A model generated the notes under the pieces. It had not been told where the DNA came from and searched no databases. It was given only the letters and a program-made list of their open reading frames with translations. Both the position numbers and the translations under genes were made by a program. Below, one piece after another: positions 8,829 to 16,135 of a stretch of 64,000 bases of DNA (positions within the stretch are counted from its first letter, which is position 1; each line of letters begins with the position of its first letter). Source of the stretch: Phocaeicola intestinalis (lineage in GTDB: Bacteria; Bacteroidota; Bacteroidia; Bacteroidales; Bacteroidaceae); contig NZ_JACSPP010000007.1 in assembly GCF_014837065.1 (NCBI RefSeq), forward strand, positions 30,974 to 94,973. The letters run 5' to 3'.

Positions 8829-9102
8829 GATATACTTCTTCCCATGTTTGTAGTTGCAATTTTCCATCTTTATAGTGCTTTGCTTCTTGGCAAGCTTGAT
8901 TGAATCCTTCTTTCAGTTCTTCTTTCGTGCGATAGGGCACAATGTCTTCTGCCAATGTATCAGTGGCGGTAAGGGGCTGTGCTTTCTCCTTTTGGATAGC
9001 AAGCTTCCTGATATAGTCCAATGCTTTCTTCATGCAGTTTTCATCATCGGCGATGTAACTCAACTGGCGGAACAGTTCCGCATTGATGCTTTTGGTACTC
9101 AT
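8818..9102 (-). CDS. Probable antitoxin of the RelE-type pair
   Basis: A 94-residue protein, mostly helical, with many charged residues (DDENCMKKALDYIRKLAIQKEKAQP, YRTKEELKEGFNQACQEAKHYKDGK). It lies directly upstream of the RelE-like toxin and overlaps it by 11 bases. Gene order, size and coupling support an antitoxin role. I do not see a clear ribbon-helix-helix or HTH signature, so the DNA-binding type is unknown. The N-terminal half could be a DNA-binding or dimerisation region, and the C-terminal GKLQLQTWEEVYHEL the toxin-wrapping tail. Confidence 0.7.
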   Translation of the reverse strand: MSTKSINAELFRQLSYIADDENCMKKALDYIRKLAIQKEKAQPLTATDTLAEDIVPYRTKEELKEGFNQACQEAKHYKDGKLQLQTWEEVYHEL

Positions 9103-9209
9103 GTAGGTATCTCCTTCTCCTTATTTTATATATGCTTTCCGGCAAAGGTAGTGAAATTTTTCCTGAATAAAAAAAGAGTTACCCGATTTCTCGGATAACC
9201 CTTCTTAGG

Positions 9210-9281
9210 TAGCCCGTGGGAGAATCGAACTCCCCTTTCAAGAATGAAAATCTTGCGTCCTAACCGATAGACGAACGGGCC
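9210..9281 (-). tRNA. tRNA-Glu (TTC), downstream copy
   Basis: 72-nt cloverleaf on the minus strand: acceptor GGCCCGT / ACGGGCT with a G-U closing pair and discriminator A, D-arm with CTATCGGTTAGG, anticodon loop around TTC, T-arm GGGGAGTTCGATTCTCCC. CCA is not encoded. The mature sequence looks the same as the copy 39 bp upstream. Confidence 0.95.
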
Positions 9282-9320
9282 ATCTTTCTTTTCTGCCTTG
9301 GCAGATGTTGTTTTTGGAAG

Positions 9321-9392
9321 TAGCCCGTGGGAGAATCGAACTCCCCTTTCAAGAATGAAAATCTTGCGTCCTAACCGATAGACGAACGGGCC
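9321..9392 (-). tRNA. tRNA-Glu (TTC), upstream copy
   Basis: Same 72-nt structure as the neighbouring copy, anticodon TTC. It is first in the transcript; the promoter is at 9434-9464. The two genes form a short tandem tRNA operon. Confidence 0.95.
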
Positions 9393-9433
9393 ATCCTTTG
9401 TCGTGTTGAGAAGGTGTTTCTCGAACACGGGTG

Positions 9434-9464
9434 CAAAGGTACGCATTATTTTTGAATTTGCAAG
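9434..9464 (-). promoter_or_regulatory. Promoter of the tRNA-Glu pair
   Basis: On the minus strand, TACCTTTG (9434-9441) with CTTG 19 bp upstream. It lies 42 bp before the first tRNA. Confidence 0.72.
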
Positions 9465-9543
9465 CGTTTTTGCAATTTTTTTTAATGTGGGAATAAATAA
9501 TGTGCTAATGTGCCAATGTATGGGCTTAATAAAAATCTCTGCA

Positions 9544-9578
9544 TTTGTTGGGCTTTTCATTTCTTTTTCATACATTTG
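9544..9578 (+). promoter_or_regulatory. Promoter of the structured RNA
   Basis: TACATTTG at 9571-9578 fits the -7 consensus. TTTG (9544) or TTGG (9548, 19 bp spacing) could serve as the -33 box. Confidence 0.68.
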
Positions 9579-9584
9579 TCGCAT

Positions 9585-9822
9585 CCTTAGAAAAGGATGA
9601 CATATATTTAGGAAAGAGCGTTTTGAAGATATTATCCTATCGTGGAATTTGGACAATTTCATAAGCCGAGGATAATAAGCAAGAACGCTCACGTCAATGT
9701 TATATACCTATCTCATGTGCGAGTAGCTTATATATCCTTTGGCGTGGGCTATTGTTTATTACTCGGTTTAGGCAGTCCAGAGCCTCGCGATAGTAATACG
9801 CAATGGTTCCCACGCCTTTTTT
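9585..9822 (+). ncRNA. Structured non-coding RNA, unidentified
   Basis: A transcript of about 240 nt with its own promoter and terminator and no convincing reading frame. Visible pairing: CATCCTT/AAGGATG at the 5' end; GAGCGTT (9616) with AACGCTC (9684), and ATTATCCT (9631) with AGGATAAT (9669), in one long arm; an imperfect central arm around 9692-9745; and a final hairpin GGCGTGGG (9741) / CCCACGCC (9809) followed by T6. It could be a 6S-like RNA, a Bacteroidales-specific small RNA, or the long leader of the lipoprotein gene 46 bp downstream. I do not recognise the family. Confidence 0.62.
9741..9822 (+). terminator. Terminator at the end of the structured RNA
   Basis: GGCGTGGG pairs with CCCACGCC, continued by CTATTG/CAATGG and TATTACT/AGTAATA, then T6 at 9817-9822. 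If the upstream RNA is a leader, this hairpin would be an attenuator. Confidence 0.82.
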
Positions 9823-9867
9823 GTATAAACGCTTGTGGGGGGGACAGCAAGCATAAATTGAAATACA

Positions 9868-10605
9868 ATGAAAACATGGAAATGGTTGGCTATGACTTTC
9901 ATGGCTACAACATTGGCAACAAGTTTTACGGCTTGTAGTGATGATGATGAACCTTCGAATGAAAATCCCGTGTTAGGTACGACTGGTAAAAGGCTGGTTC
10001 AAGAATTGGAGAATGGAAATCCGGATGATTCGTACACTTACTATTATGGTACCGATGGCTGGCTGATTAGAGCAATTTCAGATAATGATCCATCAGATAA
10101 TTCTAGCCAGTCCATTACGTACGAAAAGAGAGACGGATATACTTATGCGACTACGACATGGAATGATGGGGACAAAGCGGAATGTATGTTTGACAATTTA
10201 ATGCGGATAGCAGGTGATGCGACTTGTTCCTACGATGAAGAAGGGCATTTGGTAAGATATGGTGACGTTACATTTGAATGGGAAAATGGGAACGTATCAA
10301 AAGTTCATGCCCATGATGGGACTACCACATATACCTATTACACAGACTTGGAAAATAAATTTCCAGTATATCCGGATCCCGTAACAGAAGAGGTGGACGA
10401 ATATATCATGTTATTGACAGCTCATCCACAACTTTTTGGCGTACCGTGTAAGAATCTCGTTAAAAGTGAAGTAAACCCTTATGCTACTTGCAATTATACA
10501 TACGAACTTGATTCGGATGGCTATGTATTGTCAGCCATAATAGAAATAGTTGATGGTGAAGATAAAGGTGAAAAGGGCGTTTATTTTAGCTACAAATGGG
10601 AATGA
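9868..10605 (+). CDS. Lipoprotein, DUF4595-like
   Basis: A 245-residue lipoprotein with signal peptide and lipobox TACS near residue 24, then the acidic linker DDDEPSNENP. The body is rich in Y, T and G and has repeated short beta-hairpin units (SYTYYYGTDGWLIRAI, CSYDEEGHLVRYGDVTFEWENGNVSKV, YELDSDGYVLSAII) like the RHS/YD-type strands seen in DUF4595 lipoproteins. The ATG at 9868 is preceded by an A-rich stretch. No promoter is evident between the upstream terminator and this gene, so transcription may depend on read-through. Function unknown. Confidence 0.7.
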   Translation: MKTWKWLAMTFMATTLATSFTACSDDDEPSNENPVLGTTGKRLVQELENGNPDDSYTYYYGTDGWLIRAISDNDPSDNSSQSITYEKRDGYTYATTTWNDGDKAECMFDNLMRIAGDATCSYDEEGHLVRYGDVTFEWENGNVSKVHAHDGTTTYTYYTDLENKFPVYPDPVTEEVDEYIMLLTAHPQLFGVPCKNLVKSEVNPYATCNYTYELDSDGYVLSAIIEIVDGEDKGEKGVYFSYKWE

Positions 10606-10706
10606 ACAAGTATGTGAGTTATAGTTAATCAGAAATGAATTGCGAAAAATCACTTGTCATATTCTTGTAGTCTTGCGTCCCCGAATGCATTCACGGATAG
10701 TTTTAT

Positions 10707-10997
10707 GTGTGTATGGTTAGCCATACGGATGTAGAGACGCAAGACCTTGCGTCTCTACAAATATGCAACAAATCTTGGCAGGTATTTGAAAGAGTATGTG
10801 TCGGAGTTTTTACTGTAATACTGTTCGTAGGATTTTATGGGATGATACTATTGAATGTAGATTATACAGATGAAAACACAATAATAAAGATGGTTGGAGG
10901 ATTGCCTTTGATAGGAATCGTCTTTATGTACGTTTCCTATGTTATATTTATAAGTACGATACAACCAATTATGATAAAAAACATTTCGAAAAAATGA
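10707..10997 (+). CDS. Small two-helix membrane protein, uncertain
   Basis: A 96-residue frame with two hydrophobic segments (VGVFTVILFVGFYGMILLN and GGLPLIGIVFMYVSYVIFI) and a lysine-rich end. Its first 18 residues are encoded by a GTAGAGACGC palindromic repeat and its flank (VETQDLASLQ), so either the repeat inserted over the original N-terminus or this is a decayed gene. No ribosome binding site or promoter is clear. I recognise no family. Confidence 0.4.
   Translation: MCMVSHTDVETQDLASLQICNKSWQVFERVCVGVFTVILFVGFYGMILLNVDYTDENTIIKMVGGLPLIGIVFMYVSYVIFISTIQPIMIKNISKK
10731..10758. repeat. GTAGAGACG palindrome (family E), copy 1
   Basis: GTAGAGACGCAAG / (C)TTGCGTCTCTAC, near-perfect hairpin with a 2-3 nt loop. 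A related one lies at 63833-63860. The ends resemble the GTAGGGGCG palindromes of module B. Confidence 0.8.
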
Positions 10998-11031
10998 AAG
11001 CATGAAAGACGAAAGCAAAAATTGACTAACT

Positions 11032-11274
11032 TTGGCATTCCTGAAATGCATAGAGACAGATGAAGGCATAAACGACAATACTTGCAAGCAATACGCTTAT
11101 TTGGCTCTTGGAGAAACAGATAAAGCGATAGCCTATCTTCGTCAGGCTATCGACAACGGATACAGAAACATCAGACACATGGAAAAAGACGACGACATGG
11201 ATAATATCCGAGATATGAAAGAGTTTCAGGAACTGCTGAAAAGCATCAGAAAAATGAAGAACCTTTGGAAATGA
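11032..11274 (+). pseudogene. Remnant of a TPR-repeat protein
   Basis: An open frame of 80 residues with only a TTG start. It matches the end of a tetratricopeptide-repeat protein: AYLALGETDKAIAYLRQAIDNGYRNIRHMEKDDDMDNIRDMKEFQELL, that is one TPR unit followed by the terminal segment common after such repeats. The N-terminal domains expected of a working protein are missing, no promoter is present, and the stop codon is supplied by a family B repeat. I read this as a 5'-truncated relic. A short functional peptide is possible but unlikely. Confidence 0.5.
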
Positions 11275-11388
11275 AGAATTAAGAATGAAGAACGAAGAAT
11301 TGCTCCGCCCGCATGGAATTGGCTAACGCCGAACGTTGTTTCTTCATTCTTCATTCCTCATTCTTCATTCAAGAAGGTTCTTCATTTA
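11272..11388. repeat. ATGAAGAAT hairpin repeat (family B), copy 2
   Basis: Arms of ATGAAGAAT/ATTCTTCAT steps around the core GCTCCGCCCGCATGGAA, followed by a small TCAAGAAGGTTCTT hairpin. It lies between convergent genes, and its arms supply the TGA stops of both. Confidence 0.8.
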
Positions 11389-11807
11389 ACCGTTATCCAC
11401 ACCCCTTCGCCCCGTGCTTTTGCCTCCACAATCTTCTGTTTCAGCCGGTGCACCCAGATGTTCGAGTTCAGCACCATGCCCGGTTTCAGGTTTTCGCCCA
11501 CGAGGATGCAACCAGCCGTGTCTTCCGCCGTGTTTCCGGCATGGATGCGGACGCCTTCGAACATCGGGACGTGGAGCAGAAGCGGAAGCCACTTGTCAAA
11601 CTTCGGTGAGTAGGTGATGACCACCGGATAACGCCCTGCGGGGATGGCGGTCCGTCCGGGAATCTTCCGTCCGGGACGCCCGTAGCCGATGTCGCGCCAC
11701 GTAGGTTCCAGCGTGTCACAAAACGGTTCGCCGTCTACCGCCAGCCTGCCTATCGTATAGGTCTTGCGCTTAGCCGTTCTTGTTAGTGTCAATTCCATCG
11801 CCGTCAT
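11382..11807 (-). CDS. DUF5675 family protein, module A
   Basis: A 141-residue compact protein with the DUF5675 pattern: LTRTAKRKTYTIGRLAVDG, CDTLEPTW, the PGRTAIPAGRYPV core, LPLLLHVPMFEGVRIHAGN, and the TAGCILVGE motif with one Cys, then KIVEAKARGEGVWI. The conserved His and Cys of HAGN...TAGCIL recall small peptidoglycan-processing folds, but no activity is established. It overlaps the end of the primase-like gene by one base (TAATG) and is the last gene of the minus-strand arm. A very similar gene closes the equivalent arm of module B. A start three codons in is also possible. Confidence 0.85.
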   Translation of the reverse strand: MTAMELTLTRTAKRKTYTIGRLAVDGEPFCDTLEPTWRDIGYGRPGRKIPGRTAIPAGRYPVVITYSPKFDKWLPLLLHVPMFEGVRIHAGNTAEDTAGCILVGENLKPGMVLNSNIWVHRLKQKIVEAKARGEGVWITVK

Positions 11808-14035
11808 TATCTCAGCTTTTTGTAGCTGTCACCTGTCACTTCGATGTACTTTCTGTGCACCCATTGCTTCAGTAAGTCTTTTGCTCCTTTCTCCGGATGC
11901 CCTTCCTCCATACGTACGCGTACAAGGTCCTCGTAAGTAAATCCGTCGGGCAGCTTCGCTAAAAGGTTGCTTCGAGATTTTGCAACGGGAGCGAAAGAAG
12001 TTTCCGCTCGCATGACATTTTCCATTTCTTTGCCGAAAAACATCATTTTACAAGCCAAGTCGTATTGCAAGGACCAGCGGATGAAATCTTCCGTTTCCGG
12101 CTCCCACTTCTGTCCGTTTGCCAGATAAAGCAGGCACGCCTTGCGGTAAGCGATGAGAACGGCACGTTTGCGAAGATAATCGTAGGCCATGCTTTGTCTT
12201 TCTTTTGCGATATCCCGGCATTCTTCGTTCAGCCGTTTTGCCAAACCGAACGCTTCGGGACATTCCATCTCGCCCTCAGCGGAACACAGATTCTCTATGT
12301 AAGGGCGCAAACGTTGTGCGAACTGCTCGTCGTATGCGCCATACACGGGGATATCCGCGCCGATGCCTTGATCAGGAATTGTGCACAGATTGATGCGCGA
12401 CAAGGGTCCGTCTGCCAGATTTTTCAAGAAAAACTGCTTGCCCTGCAAGATAGTGGTAGATGCGTTCCAATTGAAACGCACCCGGACTTTTCCGGTAACC
12501 GATTGTGTGCCTACACGCGTCTGACCATAGGAATCCTCGTCGAAAGCCAGGCACATGATTTCAAGATGCCCGTCTGTCCTCGAATTGGTTTTCAATGCTT
12601 CGAACATTTTCAGCTCGTTCATGCGGGTGTACAGGAAACGTCCGTTTGCATCCATCAGGCGCAGCACAAACGCCGCGTTCGTCATGTCAGGGTTTACCCA
12701 CTGCACGGGAAGTTCCGGACGTTTGCGCTTGTCCTTATTGGCACCTTTCGAGTTCACGTCGTCTTTCCACGCCTGCTCTTTCCGCATATTTTCCTCGTCG
12801 CGCGCCCTGATGTCTGCCATGATGTAATCAATCGGCTCGTTGATGCAGCCTTTTCCCCCCGATGAGGCAGCCATCAACAGACACATCATAGGGAGTCCCG
12901 TCCGTTTGTTGTCGATGTAAGGGAAAGTCACACGATAAGTGTGGGTGGCAAGTGCGGGAAATACAGCGTTCGCCACTGTGGGCTTCAGCGCATCGGGGAC
13001 GTTCGATGTCAGCAGCTCTATCAGCTGGGGCAGTTTTTCGGGCAGTGGGGGCAGTTCCGCCGCCGACTGCTTGTCCGACAAGGCATTCAAGACCTGTCTC
13101 AATCCCCAAGGCATATGGGGCTTTAGCGGATAACCGCATGCATCGCGGGCTATTTTCGACATTTCCTCACGAGGAAGACCGAACGAAGGCATTTCCTGCA
13201 ACAGCCATGCCGGATTGTTGTCGCAAATATAACGCAACGCGCTTGCCAGCTTCAACAAGGTCGTGTGCCGTTCGCCCTCTTCCGGCTTGCCTCCGTTCGA
13301 GGCAAACCAGTCGTCGATGATGGCGCTATACGGCGTGCCTTTGTATTCGGAAGGAAAGCCCGTCTGCGGGACATTTGCCGTTTGCGCGGGAATGTCGGCA
13401 GGTGCTGCTTCGGACCGGACGGGTTCTTCGAATACCGGCTTTTGGAGTTCGATGCCCCGTTTTGCCAGCTCCGCTCGGATATCATCGGCAAACAGCAAAT
13501 CGAAGTCGGAAAAAAGCAGTGCAGATTCGGGGAACATGAATGAAGGACGCGCGAGGTCTTTCACACAAGCGTCATACTTCGGAGCGGCCAGCTGGTCTGC
13601 CATCCACTTTTGCGCCTGAGGGATTTCCATGTCCGGCGGCAAGACAGCCACAATCCGAAGTCCTTCGCCGCTGGGAGTGACGTGTGCCAAGACGATGTTC
13701 AGCCTCTTCGTTTTCTCCTTGACGTGCGTGTCATAGAATTCCTTGGGATTGCCGATATGGTCGTAGTCCATGATGAACAAACCCGTAGGGATGGCATTTT
13801 CGTTCTTGCGGATGCCGTTCTTGAACGTGGCATGATAAGTCACGATGGGTAGCTGTTCCTTCAGTGCTTTTTTCTTCTCGGCGAACTCTTTGTCGGTCAG
13901 CTCTCCTCGGTCGCGCTGTTCTTTCAGCGCAGCAATGTCGGCATAGACCTTCTTGACACTTTCCATGCGAAGGAAGCTCGAGAAAGCATCCCGGCCGCAT
14001 TCCTGCAGCTGGGGTACTTTTACACTTTTTGCCAT
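11807..14035 (-). CDS. Primase-like BT4734/VirE-N plus DUF3987 protein, module A
   Basis: A 742-residue protein. The N-terminal domain (about 1-200) has PrimPol-like features: MDYDHIGNP with the Asp pair near 90-92, TPSGEGLRIV near 125, and KDLARPSF near 160. The second half fits DUF3987-type helicase/primase-associated proteins, with a phosphate-loop-like ASSGGKGC near 390 that lacks the usual Ser/Thr after GK. A nucleic-acid replication role is inferred. The ATG at 14035 sits one base after the preceding stop; an earlier in-frame ATG at 14050 overlaps that gene. The 3' end of the gene carries the 14-mer GTGACAGGTGACAG that recurs in the module's central region. Confidence 0.8.
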   Translation of the reverse strand: MAKSVKVPQLQECGRDAFSSFLRMESVKKVYADIAALKEQRDRGELTDKEFAEKKKALKEQLPIVTYHATFKNGIRKNENAIPTGLFIMDYDHIGNPKEFYDTHVKEKTKRLNIVLAHVTPSGEGLRIVAVLPPDMEIPQAQKWMADQLAAPKYDACVKDLARPSFMFPESALLFSDFDLLFADDIRAELAKRGIELQKPVFEEPVRSEAAPADIPAQTANVPQTGFPSEYKGTPYSAIIDDWFASNGGKPEEGERHTTLLKLASALRYICDNNPAWLLQEMPSFGLPREEMSKIARDACGYPLKPHMPWGLRQVLNALSDKQSAAELPPLPEKLPQLIELLTSNVPDALKPTVANAVFPALATHTYRVTFPYIDNKRTGLPMMCLLMAASSGGKGCINEPIDYIMADIRARDEENMRKEQAWKDDVNSKGANKDKRKRPELPVQWVNPDMTNAAFVLRLMDANGRFLYTRMNELKMFEALKTNSRTDGHLEIMCLAFDEDSYGQTRVGTQSVTGKVRVRFNWNASTTILQGKQFFLKNLADGPLSRINLCTIPDQGIGADIPVYGAYDEQFAQRLRPYIENLCSAEGEMECPEAFGLAKRLNEECRDIAKERQSMAYDYLRKRAVLIAYRKACLLYLANGQKWEPETEDFIRWSLQYDLACKMMFFGKEMENVMRAETSFAPVAKSRSNLLAKLPDGFTYEDLVRVRMEEGHPEKGAKDLLKQWVHRKYIEVTGDSYKKLR
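11826..11839 (-). repeat. Module A iteron inside the 3' end of the primase-like gene
   Basis: GTGACAGGTGACAG (minus strand), identical to the site at 17605-17618 and inverted at 17767. It encodes VTGDS near the C-terminus. Confidence 0.8.
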
Positions 14036-14036
14036 G

Positions 14037-14447
14037 TTAAGCATCGGCATGAAGACCTCCTTTGTTTAAATAATTTAACAGGAGCTTGTAAAACCAATAC
14101 CCGTCTTCCTGGTTCAAGTCGATGACCACCTGTTTTTTGTCGCCATTAACCACAATGTGTATGACGATTATCTGTGGATTTTCGGGATCATCCTTGATTG
14201 CCGGCTCCCTGTCATGCGGTTTCCGCGGCCCCCGGCTCCCTATGTTGTAGGGAGTGAAGTACACGCCATCAATGGCGGCATGCAGCGAACCTTTTATTTT
14301 TTCGTCGTTTGCCAGCTTGGTTATCACTTCACGCGGAAGCAATACGGTTTCTTGCGCTGTGCCGTTTGAAGCGGCTGATTCAAAAATCACTCTTCGACGG
14401 GTCATTCTCTCAAATGCCGCGTCATTTAAGTTTTTTATTATTGTCAT
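14037..14447 (-). CDS. Unknown small protein at the head of the module A minus arm
   Basis: A 136-residue protein, first gene of a three-gene operon (unknown, primase-like, DUF5675). It starts MTIIKNLNDAAFERM and has a polar middle with an RGPRKPHDREPAIKDDP linker, then beta-strands (QIIVIHIVVNGDKKQVVIDL) and a C-terminal helix. The start resembles that of the gene in the same place in module B (MNITLQISDAAYQRLV), though the rest differs. The stop is one base from the next ATG. No family recognised. Confidence 0.72.
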   Translation of the reverse strand: MTIIKNLNDAAFERMTRRRVIFESAASNGTAQETVLLPREVITKLANDEKIKGSLHAAIDGVYFTPYNIGSRGPRKPHDREPAIKDDPENPQIIVIHIVVNGDKKQVVIDLNQEDGYWFYKLLLNYLNKGGLHADA

Positions 14448-14485
14448 TTTTTAAGATGTTGAAGATTTGGTTTCCTTCAACAATG

Positions 14486-14516
14486 CAAAGGTACGGCGTC
14501 TCAAAAAAAGGACAAA
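14486..14516 (-). promoter_or_regulatory. Promoter of the module A minus-strand arm
   Basis: On the minus strand TTTG (14516-14513), exactly 19 bp, then TACCTTTG (14493-14486). An exact match to the consensus, 39 bp before the first gene. Confidence 0.82.
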
Positions 14517-14634
14517 GCGGGAAGAGCAACGCTTTGTTTACTTTCCCGCTTTTACACTTATATCGAATAAGGTTAGGGTGATGATAATCAATACCCCTGT
14601 TCCTTATTCTCTATAAACTCTGATGAAAATTAGT

Positions 14635-14955
14635 TTATAGGAAAGAAATAATATTTTTTATTTCTTCCCGCGGTTTCCACAACTCGTGGCAATCGCAAGC
14701 TTTGTATAACGCGACACGATATGTGTCGTTTTGGCATCCCCATAAGGCACTGCAGATTATCCATGGACACGAAATTTGAAAATGTGTGCATATCGTTTGC
14801 ACAAGCAGTGCTTTTCCCCAATTGTGAAGTGATGATTCCCATTTGGAATTTTTTATCCATCCATTCTCAATCAGTTTGTCTTGGAAAGGCTTTACCTTCT
14901 CGAAAAAATAATCGAGAAGTTCTTCTGTCGTTTTTTTTGTCATGTAAGACATATT
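14635..14955 (-). CDS. Hypothetical protein in module A
   Basis: A 106-residue frame starting MSYMTKKTTEELLDYFFEKVKPFQDKLIENGWIKNSKW, with a cysteine-rich second half (QTICTHFQISCPWIICSALWGCQ, YKACDCHELW). The longer frame upstream to 15045 reads unlike protein, so I place the start at 14955; three codons further in is possible. Codon use is A/T-rich like the surrounding spacer and unlike the housekeeping genes. No family recognised and no counterpart in module B. Confidence 0.5.
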   Translation of the reverse strand, partial: NMSYMTKKTTEELLDYFFEKVKPFQDKLIENGWIKNSKWESSLHNWGKALLVQTICTHFQISCPWIICSALWGCQNDTYRVALYKACDCHELWKPREEIKNIISFL

Positions 14956-15045
14956 TTTATAGGGATAAAAATATCGACTTACAACAGCCACACGGTGATT
15001 CCCGAAAAAACTAACAAAAAAGGCTGTAATAGGTAAATCTCCCAA

Positions 15046-15492
15046 ACTTCAAATTTTTTATGAAGTCAGGAGATATGCTCCTTTAAGAGAAGCATGAAAC
15101 TTTAGCTTCTTTCTCCCGGAGGGGTTGGCTAAAGAAAGAGTTCTGATATATGCCCTTTTTATGTTTGTGTGAACACAAAATAAGGGGACGACTCTTTTAT
15201 AATATATTAGTTTAAAAATTTGTGAATATCCCGTATCCCGCATGGGGGATATATCCATAACCACAACCATTCACCACTCTCCCTTGTGATTATTTCTTAT
15301 ATGAACTGTTTTCCGGTTTTCCTCCTTTCTTTAAAAATACTCCGCAAAGATAAGTCTTTTTTTATTCCTGCAAAACAAGCGCATTCTTTTTTTATGAATA
15401 TGGATATCCTTTGAAAACATCCCTTGGATAGAATATGTCTGATTTTTATTTGTCCGTCTTCATATCAGGGTCAATATGGACAAAATGGATGA
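15046..15492. other. Gene-free AT-rich spacer in module A
   Basis: About 450 bp with no supported frame on either strand. It contains short A and T runs and weak hairpins only. Confidence 0.5.
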
Positions 15493-15540
15493 CTAAAAAA
15501 AGATACGGCATTCATGCTTGAATTGCGTAAATGCCGTATC
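15493..15540 (-). terminator. Terminator of the MORN-repeat gene
   Basis: On the minus strand GATACGGCATT / AATGCCGTATC (15540-15502), an 11-bp perfect stem followed by a T7 run. Confidence 0.85.
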
Positions 15541-15605
15541 AAGAGCTTAATTATATCTTCTTGCCCGTTTTTTCGAACTAATTGAAGAAGAATCGTTTGT
15601 TGTTT

Positions 15606-16135
15606 TCATTTATCAATAGTCCAGACAAAGGGATAAACAACGGAATCGACAGGTATATTGACAGATAGTTCATCTCCCTTTTTGTATTGAATATTCACGT
15701 AACCACTGATTGTTTCTCCCGGATTTACTGTTGTAATCTTCAGGTATCCTGCATCTTTGATGTTACGCTCTTGCAGCATTTGATTGTTATAATCTGCAAT
15801 TCTGTCACTTGCTATCAACTCAGCTTGATAGGCTGCCGCACCGTTGTATGCAACAGTCGTGGAAGAAGTGCTGGAACCTCCTGCATATCCACTAACACCG
15901 ACGGCACCACCTATCGCAGCTCCGTCAGTACCAATGACCGCACCCGCCGCACCGGAAACAGATGCACCCGAATAGGCTGAATTAGTTTGAGTAGAAGATG
16001 CCGAATATCCCGCTTTATTGGCTGCCATGGATTCATTAAAAGCATTGAAGAACATATTCCAGTTCTGTTTCCGGCGAACTTTTGCAATATATTCGTCTGA
16101 TTTCAGGACATTCAGGCTTTCTGTCTTATTTTTTT
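15606..16135 (-). pseudogene. 3' part of the frameshifted MORN-repeat gene
   Basis: This region continues the upstream gene in a frame one base back. It reads on from an A7 run as NKTESLNVLKSDEYIAKVRRKQNWNMFFNAF..., then a Gly/Ser/Ala-rich segment (SGAAGAVIGTDGAAIGGAVGVSGYAGGSS) and ends with GYVNIQYKKGDELSVNIPVDSVVYPFVWTIDK, a plausible periplasmic beta domain. An internal ATG at 16055 could start a separate protein, but it has no signal peptide although the sequence looks exported. One missing A in the A7 run would explain everything; slippage on the run is the alternative. Confidence 0.6.

Noticed and set aside
9126..9692. A 188-codon minus-strand frame covering the tRNA-Glu genes
   Set aside because: It is created by the two tRNA copies, giving the same peptide twice. 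It has no family features.
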